Below are positions 36,604 to 45,642 of a stretch of DNA of 64,000 nt, piece after piece. The stretch's first letter is position 1. The number at the start of each line of letters is the position of its first letter. The stretch is taken from NCBI GenBank assembly GCA_019285715.1, contig CP079108.1, positions 4,045,001-4,109,000 on the forward strand. Direction: 5' to 3'. This DNA is from Sphingosinicellaceae bacterium. GTDB taxonomy: Bacteria > Pseudomonadota > Alphaproteobacteria > Sphingomonadales > Sphingomonadaceae. Position numbers and translations under genes: made by a program. The notes under the pieces were generated by a model. The model saw only the letters and a program-made list of their open reading frames with translations. It had not been told where the DNA came from and ran no database searches.

Positions 36604-37140
36604 ATGGCGAGCATTGAGGTTCACGGCGCCGACGAGGGCAGTTCGCCTGATCGGACGATCAAGCAATCTGACCATGTCACGCGGTCTGGCAGTTGGGCCA
36701 TCACCGCAGCGCTCGCGATCGTGTTCCTGTGGTTCGGCGGGCTAAAATTCCTGAGCTTCGAGCAACAGAGTCTAGTAGGGATCATCTCGAACAACCCTCT
36801 GATATCGTGGCTCTACAAGATCTTCGGCGTAGCTGGCGGCGCCATCTTCTTGGGTGTTTTCGAGGTCACGACAGGACTTCTGATCGCTGGCCGGCTGTTA
36901 CACCCTCGCTTGTCGGTGATTGGGAGCGCTATGGGCGTCTGGTCGTTCCTGCTGACGATCTCCTGCATGTTCACGACGCCGGGCGTCATCCAGTCCGGTT
37001 ATGAAGGCACGCCTGCGCTCTCCGCGCTTCCCGGCGCCTTCCTTCTCAAGGACATCGTCCTGCTTTCCGCGTGCTGGTGGCTCCTCGGCACGTCGTTGAC
37101 GGAACTGCGGAACCGCCGCCATACCCAGCCCGGCCGTTGA
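36604..37140 (+). CDS. DUF417 (YkgB/RclC-type) membrane protein
   Basis: A 178-residue protein with four hydrophobic segments; WAITAALAIVFLWFGGLKFL with SFEQQ, IFGVAGGAIFLGVFEVTTGL and a closing ALPGAFLLKDIVLLSACWWL are typical of the DUF417 family. RclC of E. coli, in this family, takes part in reactive chlorine resistance, but the biochemical role is unknown. The ATG at 36604 follows CAGGGG. It lies 84 nt upstream of the antiporter gene on the same strand. Confidence 0.85.
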   Translation: MASIEVHGADEGSSPDRTIKQSDHVTRSGSWAITAALAIVFLWFGGLKFLSFEQQSLVGIISNNPLISWLYKIFGVAGGAIFLGVFEVTTGLLIAGRLLHPRLSVIGSAMGVWSFLLTISCMFTTPGVIQSGYEGTPALSALPGAFLLKDIVLLSACWWLLGTSLTELRNRRHTQPGR

Positions 37141-37224
37141 ACCCAGGCTTCTCGCGAAGACGCCTTTCCGAGATCTCGGGAAAGCCATGCCATTCTCAAG
37201 TTCTAATCCTAGCGAGGATTCTGG

Positions 37225-38931
37225 ATGGGCGACGCTCAACTCCTGACTGCGCTTTTCCCGGTGATCGTGCTGTTGACGCTCGGGGTCGCCGCCGCCGTTG
37301 GATCACGTGCCATTGGCCTGAGTCCGATCGTGGGATACCTCGTGCTCGGGCTCGGGCTGCGGTACGCAGGTCTGAATGCCGTGCTCGACAATGAGACGAT
37401 CGCGATCCTCGCGGGGCTCGGGGTCGTGTTCCTTCTTTTCGACGTCGGACTCGACTTTTCGTTCGCACACATCCGCACGCATGCTGCGGACATATTCGGC
37501 TTGGGACCGGTCCAGGTACTGGCTGGCACCGTCGCGCTGTCCGGAGTGGCCTATTTGGCAGGTTCCACGCCTGCCGCCGCGCTGATCATCGGTGCGACGC
37601 TCGCGCTTTCATCGACGGCGGTAGTTGCACGATTGATCGCTGAGCGCCACCAGCAGAACTGCCCCGTGGGCCTCACCGCGACTGCGATCCTCATCTTTCA
37701 GGACGTCGCTGCGATCTTCCTGTTGATTGTCGCCGGCGCCCTCGAAAGTCGCGCATCCTTGTTGCCTGCCCTGAGCTTGGCCTTGATCAAGGCGGCAGCC
37801 TCGTTCGGGGTAGCACTGCTGATAGGCCGCTTCGCGGTACGGCCCGCCTTCGCCATGATCGCGCGAAGTCGTAATGAGGAGGTATTCACCGGCATCGCGC
37901 TCCTCGTCGCCTTGGCCGCAGGGTGGGCCACCGGTGCGTTAGGGCTTTCATTGACCCTCGGCGCATTCCTTGGAGGCATGATCATCGCAGAGACGCCTTA
38001 TCGCGCGGTAGTACAGTCGGAGATCAAGCCGTTTCGCGGCCTCTTCCTGAGTTTCTTCTTCATCGCCGTAGGATTGTCGATCGATGTCTCGACGTTGCTG
38101 CGGGTCTGGCCTGCCTTGATCGGTGTGACCGCGCTCCTCGTCGTGACGAAGATAGCGGCAAATGCCGCGGCCAGTTTCTCTTTCCGATGGTCGGTTCCGG
38201 GCTCAACTCAGTTGAGCTTCCTGCTCGCGCAAGGTTCTGAATTTGCGTTCGTTATCCTGAGCCTGTCTCCGATCCGGCAACTGGTTGGTGAAAGTACGAG
38301 CGCACTTCTGATCGCTGCAGTCGCCATCAGCCTTGGCGCAACGCCGACCTTGGCCGAATTCGGACGCTTCCTGGCCGGATGCATGCGATCCCGAAGGCCG
38401 GCCTTGCCCGACCCGGAACTGCAACCTCGCGCTGAGATCGAGCCGGTCTTCATCGCGGGCATGGGCAGCGCAGGACGGACACTCGCCGACGCCCTTACCG
38501 CGTTCGGGATCGATTACGCAGCCATCGAACGCGACGAACGTCGTCTACGGCAGGCGGTAGCGGACGGCTACAAGGTCGGTTTCGGAGATTTCGCCGATCC
38601 GAGGATTTGGGGCCCGATTGCTCTGCACGGTCGACGCATCAGCGTTCTGACCACGCCCTCGTTCGACGTTTCGCACGAGCTGTCGTCATCGATGCTGGAC
38701 CTCTATCCTTCGCTCACGCGCATCGTGATCGTCCATAATGAGGCCGAGGCGCGGCAGTTCAGCTCAATCGGCATGCTGACGGTCATCGACAGGAGCATTC
38801 CCGCTGGTCTCGACGTCGCCAAGCTCGTGCTGCAGCAACTCGGAGTCGAACCGGTTGATATCGATCGATGGCTTGCGGAGGAAACGGAGCGAACGATCGG
38901 GCCGCGTTCTGCCAGGGCCGAAGCCGCGTGA
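37225..38931 (+). CDS. CPA2/Kef-type cation:proton antiporter with nucleotide-binding domain
   Basis: A 568-residue protein. About 380 residues form a dozen membrane helices of the Na+/H+ exchanger fold, with GLSPIVGYLVLGLGLRYAGL, VFLLFDVGLDFSFAHI and FQDVAAIFLLIVAGAL, as in KefB/KefC. The C-terminal 160 residues resemble a Rossmann-type RCK/TrkA-N domain (VFIAGMGSAGRTLADALTAF), which in Kef proteins gates the channel in response to nucleotides or glutathione adducts. No KefF/KefG-type partner is adjacent. Confidence 0.9.
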   Translation: MGDAQLLTALFPVIVLLTLGVAAAVGSRAIGLSPIVGYLVLGLGLRYAGLNAVLDNETIAILAGLGVVFLLFDVGLDFSFAHIRTHAADIFGLGPVQVLAGTVALSGVAYLAGSTPAAALIIGATLALSSTAVVARLIAERHQQNCPVGLTATAILIFQDVAAIFLLIVAGALESRASLLPALSLALIKAAASFGVALLIGRFAVRPAFAMIARSRNEEVFTGIALLVALAAGWATGALGLSLTLGAFLGGMIIAETPYRAVVQSEIKPFRGLFLSFFFIAVGLSIDVSTLLRVWPALIGVTALLVVTKIAANAAASFSFRWSVPGSTQLSFLLAQGSEFAFVILSLSPIRQLVGESTSALLIAAVAISLGATPTLAEFGRFLAGCMRSRRPALPDPELQPRAEIEPVFIAGMGSAGRTLADALTAFGIDYAAIERDERRLRQAVADGYKVGFGDFADPRIWGPIALHGRRISVLTTPSFDVSHELSSSMLDLYPSLTRIVIVHNEAEARQFSSIGMLTVIDRSIPAGLDVAKLVLQQLGVEPVDIDRWLAEETERTIGPRSARAEAA

Positions 38932-39129
38932 GCCGACGGCTCCTATTTCCAGGCGGGCGGGCTTCCCGCCGGCGTTTGAGCCACATTGCATCCACTGCCG
39001 GCGACCGTTTCCGCCCCGCGTCGAGTAACCGAAAGCGGTCCGGCCGCGAATGAAGGCCGTTGGAGTTAGTCTGGTGGACCCTTCTGCAGGTCGCCAGTTC
39101 CGGTAGCAGATTCATAGGAGACGTCCGAA

Positions 39130-40431
39130 ATGCCGAAGGCCTTCATGTTCGCTACGGGCATCGAGAACTCCAATCCGACCATCAACGGCGGCCGCACCCG
39201 GATCGACGAGCTCGAGAGCTGCGGGCACTATCGTTATTGGCAAACCGACTTCACTCTCGTTCAGGAGATGGGGATCAGCTATTTGCGTTATGGGCCGCCG
39301 CTGCATCGCACCTGGCTTGGCGATGGCCGCTATGACTGGGAGTTCGCTGATCTCGCCTTTGCCGAGATTTACCGCAAGAACATCGTTGCAATCGTCGACC
39401 TTTGCCATTTCGGCCTGCCTGACTGGGTCGGCAACTTTCAAAACTCCGATTTCCCGAGGCTTTTCGAGCGTTATGCAATGGATTTCGCCTCACGCTATCC
39501 ATTCATCCAGTTCTATACGCCGGTGAACGAGATGTTTATTTGTGCGCTGTTTTCCGGAAAGTTCGGATGGTGGAATGAGGAGGGTAAGACCGATCGGACC
39601 TTCGTAACTGCGCTGAAGAACCTTGTTCGTGCGAACGTTCTCGCGATGCGCGCTATCCTGAGAGTTCGCCCTGACGCAATCTTCATCCAATCCGAGTCCT
39701 CTGAGTACTTTCATGCCGAGGGACCAACTGCCATCGCCAAAGCCGAGATGCTGAACTCCATGCGGTTCCTGAGCCTCGATCTGAACTACGGCAAGCGCGT
39801 CGATTCCGGGATGTACCAATACCTTGGAGACAACGGCATGAGCCGTGACGAATACGACTTCTTCATGAACCAGCGGCTCAAGCCTCACTGCATTATGGGC
39901 AATGACTACTATTGGACAAACGAGCATCGGGTCATGATGGACGGCGAGAGCCGTGCCTCAGGCGAGGTGATCGGCTACGACGCGATAACCAAACAGTATC
40001 ATGAGCGTTATCGGCTACCGGTCATGCATACGGAGACGAACTTCAACGACGGTGGCGACGGTGAGGGGGCCGTGGATTGGCTCTGGAAGCAGTGGGCGAA
40101 CGTGCTGCGGGTGCGCAACGACGGTGTTCCGATCCTAGGTTTCACCTGGTACTCGCTGACGGACCAGATCGACTGGGACACCGCCCTCCGCGAGAGCAAC
40201 GGCAACGTCAACCCGGTTGGCCTCTTCGATCTCGCCCGCAACATCCGTCCTGTCGGGAAGGCGTACAAGCATCTTATGGAGCAATGGTGCACCGTCCTTC
40301 CGACCCAGAGCATGTGCCTGGTCGTTCCGACCATTTGGCCGCAGGAATATGATCACCCACACGCGAGGCGGCAGCGTGCGGACGCGCTCGAATATCGCAA
40401 CTGGCTCGATCGCAGTGAGGCGGGCACCTAG
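39130..40431 (+). CDS. GH1-like glycoside hydrolase
   Basis: A 433-residue cytoplasmic enzyme with a TIM-barrel of the family 1 type. The acid/base Glu134 lies in FYTPVNEMFICAL, matching the Thr-x-Asn-Glu motif, and the probable nucleophile Glu302 in LPVMHTETNFNDGG. The N-terminus MFATGIENSNPTINGGRTRI resembles a small group of proteins near sugar-dehydrogenase genes. A truncated relative is at 48853-49158 (MFGTGIENSIPTVKGGIVRV). Activity as a beta-glycosidase is likely but the sugar is unknown. The ATG follows AGGAGA. Confidence 0.85.
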   Translation: MPKAFMFATGIENSNPTINGGRTRIDELESCGHYRYWQTDFTLVQEMGISYLRYGPPLHRTWLGDGRYDWEFADLAFAEIYRKNIVAIVDLCHFGLPDWVGNFQNSDFPRLFERYAMDFASRYPFIQFYTPVNEMFICALFSGKFGWWNEEGKTDRTFVTALKNLVRANVLAMRAILRVRPDAIFIQSESSEYFHAEGPTAIAKAEMLNSMRFLSLDLNYGKRVDSGMYQYLGDNGMSRDEYDFFMNQRLKPHCIMGNDYYWTNEHRVMMDGESRASGEVIGYDAITKQYHERYRLPVMHTETNFNDGGDGEGAVDWLWKQWANVLRVRNDGVPILGFTWYSLTDQIDWDTALRESNGNVNPVGLFDLARNIRPVGKAYKHLMEQWCTVLPTQSMCLVVPTIWPQEYDHPHARRQRADALEYRNWLDRSEAGT

Positions 40432-40931
40432 GGCTCGATGCCCGTGGGCACAGTGTTCGGGAGGTCACGAACTTTCCCAAAGCCTTCGTACATGCGCATC
40501 CATGGCATCCTCGCCGCGTGCGGCGCAATCGCATGCATCTACATCCGCGAAGCGTCCCCGGATGGCGGATCGGTGCTCTCCGACGGGACTTATCGAGGTC
40601 GCGGCAAAGCGGAGTACCATTCGTTCGGTCGATGCTTGACGCCTACGATGCGCAGATGTGCATCTTTTTCCGGTGCCGCAAACTCGACCGACCGACGGAG
40701 CGCCGCTTCGACCGTGGCCACACATCGGGATCGCAGCTCGCCGACGACATAGATCACGGTCCGGACGCCACGGCGGCATTTTAAGCTTTAACGGACCAAA
40801 TCCGGCGGCGCTTGCGCATAGTCGGGTCGTACGATCTGAGGTCGGAACGTCATCTGCTTGAGTCCTGTTCCGGTGTTGCACAGATAAATTGAGCGCTTCT
40901 CTCCTGGAAGCCGCAGATGTCGGAGTAGAAC
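40432..40931. other. Intergenic stretch, no gene seen
   Basis: About 500 nt. Several frames of 70-140 codons overlap on both strands, none with a family match or good ribosome site. It should include the promoter of the next gene. Confidence 0.4.
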
Positions 40932-42122
40932 ATGAGAACGCGCGATATCCTTGGCATCCTGCTGCTCACTATCTCGGTTCCAGCAATGGCTCGGGTGACC
41001 AGCAGCGCCGTAGCAATGACCGATATCACAGCGTTGCAGGACGAGGCAGCCAAGGAGTCCGGACGACCAGCCTATTCCGTCGCGAATGGGGTGCAGTTCA
41101 AGACGAGCGATCATGTATTCGTCAAGAGCGCCCTGGCTGTCGACTTCACCTACCGTGCGGCGCAGGTGACTCTACCCTTGTACCGGGGGCTTTCACCGCG
41201 AGGCGAGGACGTTTTCTACATCATCACGGACGCTTCCGACTACGATGTCGCGAAGTCGATGGGTTTGAATTACGCTCCTAAGATGTCCAAGGCTGCGGGA
41301 TCGGCAGGTGCGCAGCCGGTTACCATTAGCAACGGCGTGATGCAGTTCAAGGGGACCGTCGACTTTTCGCCCAATTACGAAGTGACACCCGGTGCCGCGC
41401 CGACGTTCTTTCCGCCAAAGTCATTTAGGCCCGGTGCCGTAGGGGATTCAGAATGGTCATCAATGGCGGTCCTACCGAACGGCATCGTCCTAAACGTTCA
41501 AATTGTGCAGAACGCGTCGGGGGCCCATGACCGCTTGAAATCGATAGATCTCGAAAAGCGTACCGTGACCATGTCCTTGCTGGACGGGTTCCAGGCCGGA
41601 AAACAGTATTACTATCATCTCGTGACGGATGTCTCCGCCGACCTGCCGGCGGTGCTCGAGAAGGGCGTCTTCACACCACGCTTGGCGGCCGTTCCCGGCT
41701 TCGGAAAGTCGATGCCCGGTGATGATTCTGCACTCCTGGGTTTCTCACCGGTGCTCAACGGACGCACGGATGAGGGTTCGGGCGAGGATCAAGGGTTCTC
41801 AACCTCCCTCGCAAACAAGGGCATTGACCCTATCAACGTGTTTCCGGTTCCACCCCGCAATGAGGAGCGCTCGCCGAGCAACAACTACAGTCCGCTATGG
41901 GACGCGCACGTGAGCATGTGGACGCCGGCGGCGATCGCGGCAGGCAAGGTCAGGCGGATCCGTTCGCTCGACGAGCTCAAGGCGCTGATCAAGGAGGGCC
42001 TCGTCACGAGCGCATCGATAAATCCTGCAGGACCGGGCAACGCGTTTCTCGGCGGTTTGCGACCAACGCACGCGATCATCAACTGCCCAGTCATAGCGCA
42101 GCCCGACCTTCCAAGCCGCTAG
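40932..42122 (+). CDS. Conserved secreted protein of unknown function
   Basis: A 396-residue protein with a signal peptide (MRTRDILGILLLTISVPAMA) and no membrane segment after it. The body is rich in beta-type sequence: VFVKSALAVDFTYRAAQVTL, FYIITDASDYDVAKSMGLNY, FKGTVDFSPNYEVTPG and WSSMAVLPNGIVLNVQIVQN. I have seen similar proteins annotated only as domains of unknown function (possibly DUF7482). No catalytic motif or cysteine pair is evident. GTCGGAG lies 7 nt before the start. It stands alone. Confidence 0.75.
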   Translation: MRTRDILGILLLTISVPAMARVTSSAVAMTDITALQDEAAKESGRPAYSVANGVQFKTSDHVFVKSALAVDFTYRAAQVTLPLYRGLSPRGEDVFYIITDASDYDVAKSMGLNYAPKMSKAAGSAGAQPVTISNGVMQFKGTVDFSPNYEVTPGAAPTFFPPKSFRPGAVGDSEWSSMAVLPNGIVLNVQIVQNASGAHDRLKSIDLEKRTVTMSLLDGFQAGKQYYYHLVTDVSADLPAVLEKGVFTPRLAAVPGFGKSMPGDDSALLGFSPVLNGRTDEGSGEDQGFSTSLANKGIDPINVFPVPPRNEERSPSNNYSPLWDAHVSMWTPAAIAAGKVRRIRSLDELKALIKEGLVTSASINPAGPGNAFLGGLRPTHAIINCPVIAQPDLPSR

Positions 42123-42193
42123 TTCCACCGTCCGGCATCCGACTGAGGGGTTGGGGACGGCATCGTCTGCGTCCCATGGCAGTAGGAGTTCCG

Positions 42194-43171
42194 ATGCGCC
42201 TCGCTTTGATCGGTCTGCGGCACGCCGGAATCGACATCGTCCGTCGCCTTATGCAGGGCGGCCATGAGGTCGTGGTGTACGACCACGATCCCCAGTCTGT
42301 CGGCATCTTGGCGGGGGACGGTGCCATGGCCGCTACGTCGCTGATCGACCTAGTGGCGCAGCTCACGTCGCCGCGCGTACTATGGATCGTTCTTCCAGCC
42401 GACGAAGAGACCGAGATAATGATCGCCGAACTTCTCGACCTGTTAGATCCCGGCGACCTTCTAGTCGACGGCGGCCATACCTTTTACAAAGACGACATCC
42501 GCAGAGCTGCGTCATGCAGGCAACGGGCCCTTCACTATGTGGATGTCGGCATCTCGAATGCACGCCCGGCCGGAGATCGCGGGTTGTGCATGACGATCGG
42601 CGGCGACGCGTCGGCCGTCGAGCTGCTTGATCCGATTCTTGCCTCGCTGGCACCGGGCCTCGGTGACATCGCACGCACGCACGGTCGCCTCGGTCGCGAC
42701 GATCGTGCGGAGCTAGGATACGTTCACGTCGGTCCGGCAGGCGCTGGTCATTTCGTCGGAATGATCCAAGAGGGCGTCGAGTACGGACTGATGCAAGCAT
42801 ACGCTGAAGGCTTCGAGATTCTTCGCGGCCGTGCATCCGAGAAGCTGCCGTCCGAGGTGAGGTTCCAGTTCAACCTCGCCGATATCGCAGAGGTCTGGCG
42901 GCGCGGGAGCATCATCTCATCAAAGCTGCTCGACCTGATCGCGGCGGCCTTCGCGGAAGATGGCGATCTCCGGCGGTTCAACGGCCGCGTGGGCGATGCT
43001 GGTGATGGACAGCGGACGATCGAGGCGGCGATGGAGGAGGCGGTTCCCGCCCAGGTACTCTCGGCGGCGCTTTTTGTCCGGTACCGTAGCCGCGGCGACG
43101 ATCCGTTCGGTGACAAGGTCCTTTCCGCCGTGGAGTTTGGCGCCGGTGGTCATCTGGAGAGATCGCAGTGA
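42194..43171 (+). CDS. 6-phosphogluconate dehydrogenase homologue lacking key residues
   Basis: A 325-residue protein clearly in the short 6-phosphogluconate dehydrogenase family by its C-terminal half (VEYGLMQAYAEGFEILRGRA) and N-terminal fold. Yet the signature residues are changed. The nucleotide loop GLGxMG is GLRHAG (7-12), the substrate loop DGGNS is DGGHT, the DVGTSGG segment is DVGISNA (117-123), and the catalytic HFVKMVHNG is HFVGMIQEG (186-194), which removes the proton-transferring Lys and the Asn. It can hardly perform normal catalysis. The start has AGGAG upstream; the frame is open with no decay, so it is probably expressed. Confidence 0.85.
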   Translation: MRLALIGLRHAGIDIVRRLMQGGHEVVVYDHDPQSVGILAGDGAMAATSLIDLVAQLTSPRVLWIVLPADEETEIMIAELLDLLDPGDLLVDGGHTFYKDDIRRAASCRQRALHYVDVGISNARPAGDRGLCMTIGGDASAVELLDPILASLAPGLGDIARTHGRLGRDDRAELGYVHVGPAGAGHFVGMIQEGVEYGLMQAYAEGFEILRGRASEKLPSEVRFQFNLADIAEVWRRGSIISSKLLDLIAAAFAEDGDLRRFNGRVGDAGDGQRTIEAAMEEAVPAQVLSAALFVRYRSRGDDPFGDKVLSAVEFGAGGHLERSQ

Positions 43172-43343
43172 AATCTGAAAGCGACGGTCCCTCACGTCGA
43201 TCGTTCCGGCCTAATTGGCTAACCCTGGCATCCCTGCGCACTGTGACCCGCACCAAGTGCCTCGCTGCGAACCGAACTGCCTCCTATTCGGGGTTCGCAG
43301 GGATACCGGCTTTGTGATCGATGTAAGAGAGAGGGAGCTGACC

Positions 43344-43793
43344 ATGACGTCCTATGGCAAGTCCGAGGCCGCTATCGCGGCCCTCACGCCTGAGCAGTAT
43401 CGCGTCACTCAGCGGAACGGTACCGAACACCCTGGAACTGGGGCGCTGCTCGACAACAAGCGGCTCGGAATCTACGTCGACGTCGTGTCTGGAGAGCCAC
43501 TGTTCACAAGCACGGATAAGTACGAGAGCCACTGCGGCTGGCCAAGTTTCACCAAGCCGATTGAGCCGGCTAACGTAATCGAGATCGAAGACCGTTCGCT
43601 CGGGACGGTTCGCACTGAGGTTCGCTCGGCACACGGCGACAGCCACCTCGGCCATGTCTTCGACGATGGTCCGCAATACGCGGGAGGCCTTCGCTACTGC
43701 ATCAACTCGGCCTCCCTTCGCTTCATCCCTCGCGACGAAATGGAAGCAGGCGGTTACGGCAACTACATGTCCCTGCTGGAGGGCACCGATTGA
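43344..43793 (+). CDS. msrB: Peptide methionine-R-sulfoxide reductase
   Basis: A 149-residue MsrB that reduces the R form of methionine sulfoxide in proteins. The family motifs are complete: [47 protein letters not shown] and the catalytic Cys in [16 protein letters not shown]. The two CxxC zinc pairs found in some MsrB proteins are missing, so it is the zinc-free form. There is no signal peptide from the ATG at 43344; a longer frame to 43215 has no start support. It lies 172 nt after the 6PGDH homologue. Confidence 0.94.
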   Translation: MTSYGKSEAAIAALTPEQYRVTQRNGTEHPGTGALLDNKRLGIYVDVVSGEPLFTSTDKYESHCGWPSFTKPIEPANVIEIEDRSLGTVRTEVRSAHGDSHLGHVFDDGPQYAGGLRYCINSASLRFIPRDEMEAGGYGNYMSLLEGTD

Positions 43794-44469
43794 GCGCGGG
43801 CGTGAGTGCCTAGCGGGATGCAAATTCTGGAACCTTCAGGGTCTGATCCGAAGGCTGCTGCGTGTCAGGTCGCCCGCATCGGCTGTTTGGCCGCAACTGC
43901 TCATCTCGGTTTATTGAAAACACAACGGTCGCGCGGAGGGGATCGAGTCCATTTTCGATTGTACGCTGACTAGACTCCGAGGACCGCGAGTTAATCTTTG
44001 GCCTAACTGATCCAACCACTGCCGATCGAAGAGAAACGTCAACGGCTCGAGCTATCGGCCCGCGATCCTTTGCACCAGTGCAGCCAAGAAGCTGAGGCCA
44101 AGCTGGCGAGCGGCGAGCAAAGACTCAAATCTTTATTGCGCGCGGCGGTCGTCACAGCGTCGTGCCTGCCGGGCGAATGCCTTCGTTGCAAGTCTCGGCC
44201 CGGCGCCGATCTCATCCTGGGTGAGCCCGTGCAGATTTAGGTGATCGGATGTGCTCGCGCGCCCATCACAGCACAGGGCTAGGTCCGTTTCCAGTGCGCC
44301 GTGGAACCTTGCGTTCATTCGGCCTTGGGCGTGATCGGTGGTTGGCGAGGTTCGTTGTCACGTTGAGCCGATTGCCTGATCCGATGACGCCGGTGTTTGG
44401 CTGCCGCGATCCTGACGGCGCAACGGGCCGTTCCGCGGCACCGCCCTCGACGCCCGTCTCCTTTCCTAT
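43794..44469. other. Long intergenic stretch, no gene seen
   Basis: About 680 nt between msrB and a convergent TetR gene. Short minus-strand frames (43810-44019, 44133-44318) have no resemblance to known families and no ribosome sites. It may be decayed DNA. Confidence 0.45.
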
Positions 44470-45060
44470 TCACAGCCGCTCCGCCAACAGGCCTGTCGCC
44501 ATCAAGCGGAACGCTGTGATGGCGTCCGGAAGGACGGACTCAGGTTTGTCACTGGCGGCGACCCAAAGTGCCGCGTTGAGTGCCGCGCCATTGAGAAGCC
44601 GGGCAGCAGCCTCCACGTCGACGGGAACCATGACGCCTTCGCGGATCAGCTCGGCCACGGCCTGCCTAGTCAAGAGTAGGCAGGCGTTTTGGCTTGGCCA
44701 CCGTGATGGATCGCCCAGAAACGCCGGTCCGTCCAACAGCACGATCCGCCGTACCTCGGGTTCGATCGCCATTCCGATGTAGGCCGATCCTTCGATCATC
44801 AGCCGCTCCCAGTTATCTCCTGCACTCACTCCGGCTTGGAACGCCCGTGCGGCCATCTCACCATCTATCTCGGCTACCACTGCGGCGAGCAGGCCCGTCT
44901 TGTCGCCAAAGCCGTGGTACAGCGCGCCTCGAGTAAGGCCGACCTCGGCGGTCAGTTCGTCCATCGAGGATGCGGCGAAGCCTTTCGCACCGAACGCGCG
45001 TCGGCCCGCCGCGATCAGTTTGAGGCGGTTCTCCTCCATCGTATCAATTCGACGCTTCAC
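44470..45060 (-). CDS. TetR-family transcriptional regulator
   Basis: A 196-residue repressor. The N-terminal HTH is FAASSMDELTAEVGLTRGAL followed by YHGFGDKTGLLAAVVAEIDG; the C-terminal domain has the TetR_C pattern of helices. The start is taken as GTG at 45060, which follows AGGGAGGGGG at 9 nt; the ATG at 45039 is an alternative. It is divergent from a RidA gene, and two copies of ATACG-N3-CGTAT lie between them, which are its likely operators. Confidence 0.9.
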   Translation of the reverse strand: MKRRIDTMEENRLKLIAAGRRAFGAKGFAASSMDELTAEVGLTRGALYHGFGDKTGLLAAVVAEIDGEMAARAFQAGVSAGDNWERLMIEGSAYIGMAIEPEVRRIVLLDGPAFLGDPSRWPSQNACLLLTRQAVAELIREGVMVPVDVEAAARLLNGAALNAALWVAASDKPESVLPDAITAFRLMATGLLAERL

Positions 45061-45084
45061 AACCAACAGCCCCCTCCCTTTCAG

Positions 45085-45097
45085 ATACGTTGCGTAT
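45085..45097. promoter_or_regulatory. TetR operator copy 1
   Basis: ATACG-TTG-CGTAT, a perfect palindrome with a 3-nt spacer, 24 nt upstream of the TetR start. A second copy with identical arms and spacing is at 45132. TTGACA at 45103-45108, a possible -35 box for the RidA gene, lies between them. Confidence 0.7.
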
Positions 45098-45131
45098 TTC
45101 AATTGACAGCACGCAAATTCAGGTGTTGAAC

Positions 45132-45144
45132 ATACGCGCCGTAT
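45132..45144. promoter_or_regulatory. TetR operator copy 2
   Basis: ATACG-CGC-CGTAT, the same arms as copy 1. The centres are 47 bp apart. It would overlap the -10 area of a RidA promoter based on the TTGACA box, so repressor binding should block transcription. Confidence 0.7.
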
Positions 45145-45212
45145 CTGAACAGCTTCGGTGTGTCGAGGTAGTCGCCGGAGCGGGCTCAGGAAAAGACTAG
45201 GAGAACTTCCAT

Positions 45213-45602
45213 ATGACACGCGACGCGATTTTCCCTGCGGGCCGACACGCACTCTACGATGCGCACCGCTATTCGGCCGCCGTACGGGCCGATGATTTCT
45301 TGTTCGTATCCGGCCATGTTGGGAGTCGCGCCGACGGCTCGCCGGAGGCGGGGTTCGAAGATCAGGTAAGGCTGGCATTCGCCAACCTCGAGGCCACGTT
45401 AACAGCGGGCGGGTGTGGTTTCGACGATATCGTCGATGTGATGACGTTCCATACCGATCCTGAAAAGCAGTTCGATACGGTCATGGCCGTAAAGAACGCG
45501 ATCTTCGACAGGGCACCTTTTCCCACCTGGACAGCAATCGGCGTGAACTGGCTGGCTGGCTTCGATTTCGAGATCAAGGTGGTCGCCCGCGTTCCGGGCT
45601 AA
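45213..45602 (+). CDS. RidA-family protein of the Arg-lacking type
   Basis: A 129-residue Rid-family protein: RYSAAVRADDFLFVSGHVGS, FANLEATLTAGGCGFDDIVD and the ending PFPTWTAIGVNWLAGFDFEI. The place of the RidA arginine is taken by Thr-Trp (Pro-Thr-Trp-Thr-Ala-Ile), as in the YjgH-like subgroup, so imine deaminase activity is doubtful. Ribosome site AGGAG upstream. It is divergent from a TetR regulator and very probably under its control. Confidence 0.88.
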   Translation: MTRDAIFPAGRHALYDAHRYSAAVRADDFLFVSGHVGSRADGSPEAGFEDQVRLAFANLEATLTAGGCGFDDIVDVMTFHTDPEKQFDTVMAVKNAIFDRAPFPTWTAIGVNWLAGFDFEIKVVARVPG

Positions 45603-45642
45603 TGGCCTTTATGTGAACGTTATGCGGGCTGGCAAACCTCGG

